From: Chitinophagaceae bacterium IBVUCB2
GTDB taxonomy: Bacteria; Bacteroidota; Bacteroidia; Chitinophagales; Chitinophagaceae
DNA length: 64,000 nt
Assembly: GCA_002127295.1 (NCBI GenBank)
Contig: NFUV01000001.1
Coordinates: forward strand, 1,364,001-1,428,000
Direction of reading: 5' to 3'
The translations under genes were made by a program, and so were the position numbers. Below are positions 60,721 to 64,000 of this stretch, one piece after another. How positions within the stretch are numbered: position 1 is the stretch's first letter; each line of letters begins with the position of its first letter. The notes below the pieces were generated by a model. That model ran no database searches and was not told the DNA's origin. It saw nothing but the letters and a program-made list of their open reading frames with translations.

Positions 60721-61299
60721 ATGAAAAACTGTTGGTTCATTCTTGCAATCGCCGTGGTAGTAACTTCCTGTAAGGCAAAAGAAAAGGGTGCTGAAAAGAA
60801 ATTTATCTCGGTACGTTCTCTTATTGAAAAACAAGTGGCTCATATTGATACTTCTTTATACGCTATTACAAAAGTTGTAACAAAAGATAGTCTGCACAGT
60901 GATACTTTTTATATCAGTCGGGAAAATTTTAGGGCTGAAGCAAAAGATTTCCTTGAGATACCAGATTTATCCGTTCAAAAAATTGCCAAAAGATATAATG
61001 AAGAAACAAGGTATGATGAGCTGTTAAATAGAGTAATCATTACCTATACGCCTCAAAAACCTGAAAAAGAAGAAATTCAAAAACAAGAAATACTGGTCAC
61101 TCCGAATATTGCCACCGGCGACAAGGTGAATAACATCATTATTGAAAGTGTAAAAAGCGATCGAAACGGTTTCTTTGAAAAAAAAATGCTTTGGCAGGTA
61201 GATCATAGCTTTCTTATTACTACCACCACTCAAAAACCCGGAGAATCAGAAATAGTTACTACTACCAGGGTAACCTGGAATGACCATAGCCAACAATGA
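60721..61299 (+). CDS. Hypothetical lipoprotein
   Basis: A 192-residue lipoprotein (signal MKNCWFILAIAVVVTSC, Cys at about 17) not matched to a named family. The mature part has a pattern of charged strands (SVRSLIEKQVAHIDTSLYAI, SRENFRAEAKDFLEIPDLSV, NRVIITYTPQKPEKEEI, SFLITTTTQKPGESEIVTTT), suggesting a small beta-rich periplasmic or surface domain. It overlaps the uvrC start by four bases (ATGA), so the two are translationally coupled despite unrelated likely functions. It may belong to the regulon of the sigma factor upstream. Confidence 0.78.
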   Translation: MKNCWFILAIAVVVTSCKAKEKGAEKKFISVRSLIEKQVAHIDTSLYAITKVVTKDSLHSDTFYISRENFRAEAKDFLEIPDLSVQKIAKRYNEETRYDELLNRVIITYTPQKPEKEEIQKQEILVTPNIATGDKVNNIIIESVKSDRNGFFEKKMLWQVDHSFLITTTTQKPGESEIVTTTRVTWNDHSQQ

Positions 61300-63116
61300 C
61301 TTCAGCAGAGTTTCAACATATAGCATCTACTATCCCAGCACAACCGGGTATTTATAAATATTATGATTCTGCGGACCAGTTATTGTATGTTGGAAAAGCA
61401 AAACATCTTCGAAAAAGGGTGGGCTCTTATTTTTCCAAAACTTTTACCAGTTACAAAACACATGAGCTGGTTCAGCGTATTAACCGTATTGAATTTACCA
61501 TCGTCAATTCGGAGCAAGATGCATTTTTATTGGAAAACACTTTAATTAAACAATTTCAACCCCGGTATAATATCAACCTGAAAGATGACAAGACCTATCC
61601 CTATATAGTAATAAAAAAAGAGCCTTTCCCCCGTGTCTTTCTAACAAGAAAAAAAATTGAAGACGGTTCAGAGTACCTCGGCCCATACACATCAGTAAAA
61701 AAAGTACGGGAATTGCTCATGTTCATTAAACAAACCATACAGTTACGCAATTGTACTCTCTACCTCACTGATTCAAATATTAAAAAAAAGAAATTCAAAG
61801 TTTGTCTTGAATATCATCTAGGGAATTGCAAAGGCCCTTGCGAAGGATTGCAGAGCCTTGAAGATTATGATAAAAATATTGCACAGCTTAAAAATCTATT
61901 GCGGGGCAATCTGACGCCTGTCATTCGTCATTTTAAAGAGGAAATGAAACAACAAGTTGTTTCATTAGAGTTTGAAAAAGCAGAACTGGTAAAAAAGAAA
62001 ATTGATTACCTCGAAAACTACCAGTCACGTTCCGTGGTGGCCAATGCAAAAGCCGGCGACCTTGATGTTTTCTATATCCTGAAAGAACTTGATACCGCTT
62101 GGGTCAACTACCTGATGGTTAGAAGCGGAGCTATAATACAAACACAAACTAACAAAGTAGAAACACACCTTGATGAATCGGTGGAAGAAATTCTTAGTTT
62201 TTCAATAGCTCAATTAAGAACCACATTTAATAGTGATGCAGGAGAAATTGTAGTCCCTTTTTTAATTGAATACCCCGAATCGGAAGTAAAGATTACTGTT
62301 CCGGCAGGCGGTGATAGAAAAAAACTGCTCCAATTAGCAGAAAAAAATGTGCAGCACTTTATTGATGAGTTGAAAAATAAAGAGCGGCTCCGTCTTGACA
62401 ATAAAAATGCTGATAAACTGGATCTGTTACTGCAAGTACAAAAAGATTTGCAATTACAAGAAATTCCTGCGCACATTGAATGCTTTGACAACTCCAATTT
62501 CCAGGGAAGCTACCCGGTGTCTGCCATGGTGTGTTTTAAAGATGGAGTACCCAGCAAAAAAGATTACCGGCATTTTAATGTAAAAACGGTGGAAGGCATT
62601 AATGATTTTGCTACGATGAAAGAAGCTGTTTATCGCCGCTACAAAAGACTACAGGCGGAAGAGCAGCCATTCCCTCAATTAGTTATTATTGATGGTGGAA
62701 AAGGTCAATTAAGTGCCGCTATGGAAGCCATAGATGAATTGGAAGTTGGAGGAAGGACGACTTTAGTAGGGCTTGCCAAAAACGAAGAAGAAATATTCTT
62801 TGCCGGTGACCAGGAATCGCTAAAGCTACCTTACAATAGCAGTAGCCTGAAGTTTATTCGGCGTATAAGAGATGAAGTACATCGGTTTGGAATTACTTTC
62901 CACCGGGCTAAAAGAAGTAAAGGGACATTCCAAAACGAATTGGAAGATATTCCCGGCATTGGCAGTTCTACGGCCGACCAATTATTAAAAGAGTTTAAAT
63001 CCATAAAAAACATCAGGGAAGTTATTCGGGAGGGAAAAGGTGAAATAGAGATGGGAAAGTTGATTGGCATCTCCAAAGCCAAGCTGGTAGTGAAGTATTT
63101 TAGCGATAAATCTTAA
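61296..63116 (+). CDS. uvrC: Excinuclease ABC subunit C
   Basis: Makes both incisions in nucleotide excision repair with UvrB. The 606-residue protein has the GIY-YIG endonuclease domain (QPGIYKYYDSADQLLYVGKA, about 17-36, with RKRVGSYF). Next come the Cys-rich insert (CLEYHLGNCKGPCEG), the UVR motif (SLEFEKAELVKKKIDYLENY, about 225-244), the RNase H-like domain (HIECFDNSNFQGSYPVSAMV, LVIIDGGKGQLSAA, FHRAKRSKGTFQNELEDIPG) and a terminal helix-hairpin-helix (IGSSTADQLLKEFKSIKNI). It starts inside the stop of the lipoprotein gene. Confidence 0.97.
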   Translation: MTSAEFQHIASTIPAQPGIYKYYDSADQLLYVGKAKHLRKRVGSYFSKTFTSYKTHELVQRINRIEFTIVNSEQDAFLLENTLIKQFQPRYNINLKDDKTYPYIVIKKEPFPRVFLTRKKIEDGSEYLGPYTSVKKVRELLMFIKQTIQLRNCTLYLTDSNIKKKKFKVCLEYHLGNCKGPCEGLQSLEDYDKNIAQLKNLLRGNLTPVIRHFKEEMKQQVVSLEFEKAELVKKKIDYLENYQSRSVVANAKAGDLDVFYILKELDTAWVNYLMVRSGAIIQTQTNKVETHLDESVEEILSFSIAQLRTTFNSDAGEIVVPFLIEYPESEVKITVPAGGDRKKLLQLAEKNVQHFIDELKNKERLRLDNKNADKLDLLLQVQKDLQLQEIPAHIECFDNSNFQGSYPVSAMVCFKDGVPSKKDYRHFNVKTVEGINDFATMKEAVYRRYKRLQAEEQPFPQLVIIDGGKGQLSAAMEAIDELEVGGRTTLVGLAKNEEEIFFAGDQESLKLPYNSSSLKFIRRIRDEVHRFGITFHRAKRSKGTFQNELEDIPGIGSSTADQLLKEFKSIKNIREVIREGKGEIEMGKLIGISKAKLVVKYFSDKS

Positions 63117-63172
63117 AGAGGAAATCTTTTGCCCAGATTATGGTGTAAACTTGACCAGTAAGCAAAAAAAAT

Positions 63173-63202
63173 GGGGCCAGAATAGAAATTCAGCCCCGTT
63201 TT
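63173..63202 (+). terminator. Weak terminator after uvrC
   Basis: GGGGC and GCCCC form a 5-bp stem with a 15-base loop, followed by GTTTTT. Only the GC stem is convincing, so efficiency is uncertain. Confidence 0.45.
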
Positions 63203-63322
63203 TAAAATCCAATATCCTATGAAAAACCGAGACGAAAATACGACAATTATCCAATTATCCTATAGGACTTTTACGTTTTTCAAAAGTTTTTTTATGGATT
63301 AGCTCTTAAATAATTAGGCATT

Positions 63323-63352
63323 AAAAAAGCCCCTGAAATTGGGGCTTTTTTA
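63323..63352. terminator. Bidirectional rho-independent terminator
   Basis: AAAAAAGCCCC and GGGGCTTTTTT form a long stem with a 7-base loop, between the convergent uvrC and gldN genes, and closest to gldN. A and T runs on both sides allow it to work in both directions. Confidence 0.8.
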
Positions 63353-63378
63353 ATATGACTATATCTTCTCGGATTTCT

Positions 63379-64000
63379 TTAATAAGACCATAAATCCTGC
63401 TCAAAATTGAAGATTTTCTCTTTAATATTATCTCCTTCTAATAAACCTAGAATTGGGTCTTTGATATAGTTTCTGATCATCTTATTAGCCGGGTTATCCA
63501 AAGTAGATTTTACTACATAGCTGCTGAACATGCGGCTTTCAAAAAGCTCTTCCCATGTCATTCTGCTTTGACCCATATTCTTAGGGTTGTAAACTTCTGC
63601 TTTAGCCAGCATAGGCCTTAGATCAGGATAATAAACCCAGAACAAGTTAGATGTACCTCTTTCTTTTGTAGTATTTGGAAAATACTCAGTTTTAAGTAAG
63701 CCGATACCTAGTATGCGAACAAACATTCTGCTTGACTCTCTGTCAAAAACCCATTCCTCTTTTAAGCGGATTTTTGTAACAGTTTTGGGATCGAAGCTTG
63801 ATCTTGTAACAACATAACCAACTATTTTATCAATTTGCTTAATATCATACTTGGCAACGGTATCATTTTTACCTGAAGTCAATTGCTGTACATCAGCCAC
63901 TAACATAGGAGTGGTAAATCTGTCATCAGAAAATGCAGTTACTTCTCCTTTCTGTACAGCATTCATCAACATGCTAACAAAAATCTGGCTTCCATTATCA
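63379..64000 (-). CDS. gldN: Gliding motility protein GldN, C-terminal part (runs off the window)
   Basis: Component of the type IX secretion/gliding machinery in the periplasm, which associates with GldK in a ring. About 207 codons are present: the frame stays open to the window edge, reading DNGSQIFVSMLMNAVQKGEV before the first internal Met. Family features are TPMLVADVQQLTSGKNDTVA, the IVGYVVTRSSFDPKTVTKIR to EEWVFDRESSRMFVRILGIG stretch, LFWVYYPDLRPMLAKAEVYN and MTWEELFESRMFSSYVVKS. The gldKLM genes should lie to the right of the window. A bidirectional terminator follows the stop. Confidence 0.93.
   Translation of the reverse strand, partial: DNGSQIFVSMLMNAVQKGEVTAFSDDRFTTPMLVADVQQLTSGKNDTVAKYDIKQIDKIVGYVVTRSSFDPKTVTKIRLKEEWVFDRESSRMFVRILGIGLLKTEYFPNTTKERGTSNLFWVYYPDLRPMLAKAEVYNPKNMGQSRMTWEELFESRMFSSYVVKSTLDNPANKMIRNYIKDPILGLLEGDNIKEKIFNFEQDLWSY

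Overview
The window comes from a chromosome of the phylum Bacteroidota, most likely the family Chitinophagaceae or a close relative. The evidence is gliding/type IX secretion genes (gldB, gldN), a SusC/SusD pair, a MoxR/Bat operon, DUF5686, DUF5689 and DUF4783 proteins, AT-rich intergenic DNA, and promoters of the Bacteroidota form TAnnTTTG with few Shine-Dalgarno sites. Genes are densely packed. No stretch longer than about 265 bases lacks a gene. I saw no rRNA, tRNA, CRISPR array, prophage or complete insertion sequence.

Layout. 0-8 kb holds housekeeping genes: glycyl-tRNA synthetase (cut by the window edge), a YihY-like membrane protein, a MazG-like pyrophosphohydrolase, divergent dtd and arfB, a di-haem cytochrome c peroxidase, a flippase, a small frameshifted membrane protein gene and a metallo-beta-lactamase-fold hydrolase. 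8-18 kb holds a large TolB-like/beta-barrel protein, a minus-strand membrane operon (small membrane protein, winged-helix regulator, CreD, Coq4-like protein, DgkA, DUF1361) with two matching palindromes as candidate operators, and a DUF5686 protein. 18-32 kb is a glycerol/glycerol-3-phosphate locus: DeoR-type regulator, GlpD, then SusC, SusD, DUF5689 lipoprotein, calcineurin-like phosphoesterase and GDSL esterase, then GlpK, GlpF and an exported RidA. It reads as an outer-membrane uptake system feeding glycerol catabolism.

32-44 kb holds a very long TraB/GumN protein, a class III aminotransferase, a gamma carbonic anhydrase, RsgA, and a short MoxR-DUF58-BatA operon interrupted by a 469-bp element. 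That element encodes a four-helix-bundle (23S rRNA intervening-sequence type) protein and is bounded by 29-bp imperfect inverted repeats. 44-55 kb holds NAD synthase, GldB, a fatty acid desaturase, ApaG, isocitrate dehydrogenase, a CDGSH iron-sulfur protein, a SUI1-type factor, NadC, DUF4783 and phosphoglycerate mutase. 54-58 kb holds a haem-binding-domain protein, a TonB-dependent receptor resembling haem receptors and a PepSY protein. 58-61 kb holds an ECF sigma factor beside a protein that appears to span both membranes, like the Dma anti-sigma factors of Bacteroides. UvrC and the end of gldN close the window.

The observations most worth following are the inverted-repeat element inside the Bat operon, the glycerol/SusCD locus, a diverged interspersed repeat near 29.2 and 37.15 kb, the paired operators around the creD operon, and several housekeeping promoters placed 4-6 bases before the start codon, which suggests leaderless mRNAs.
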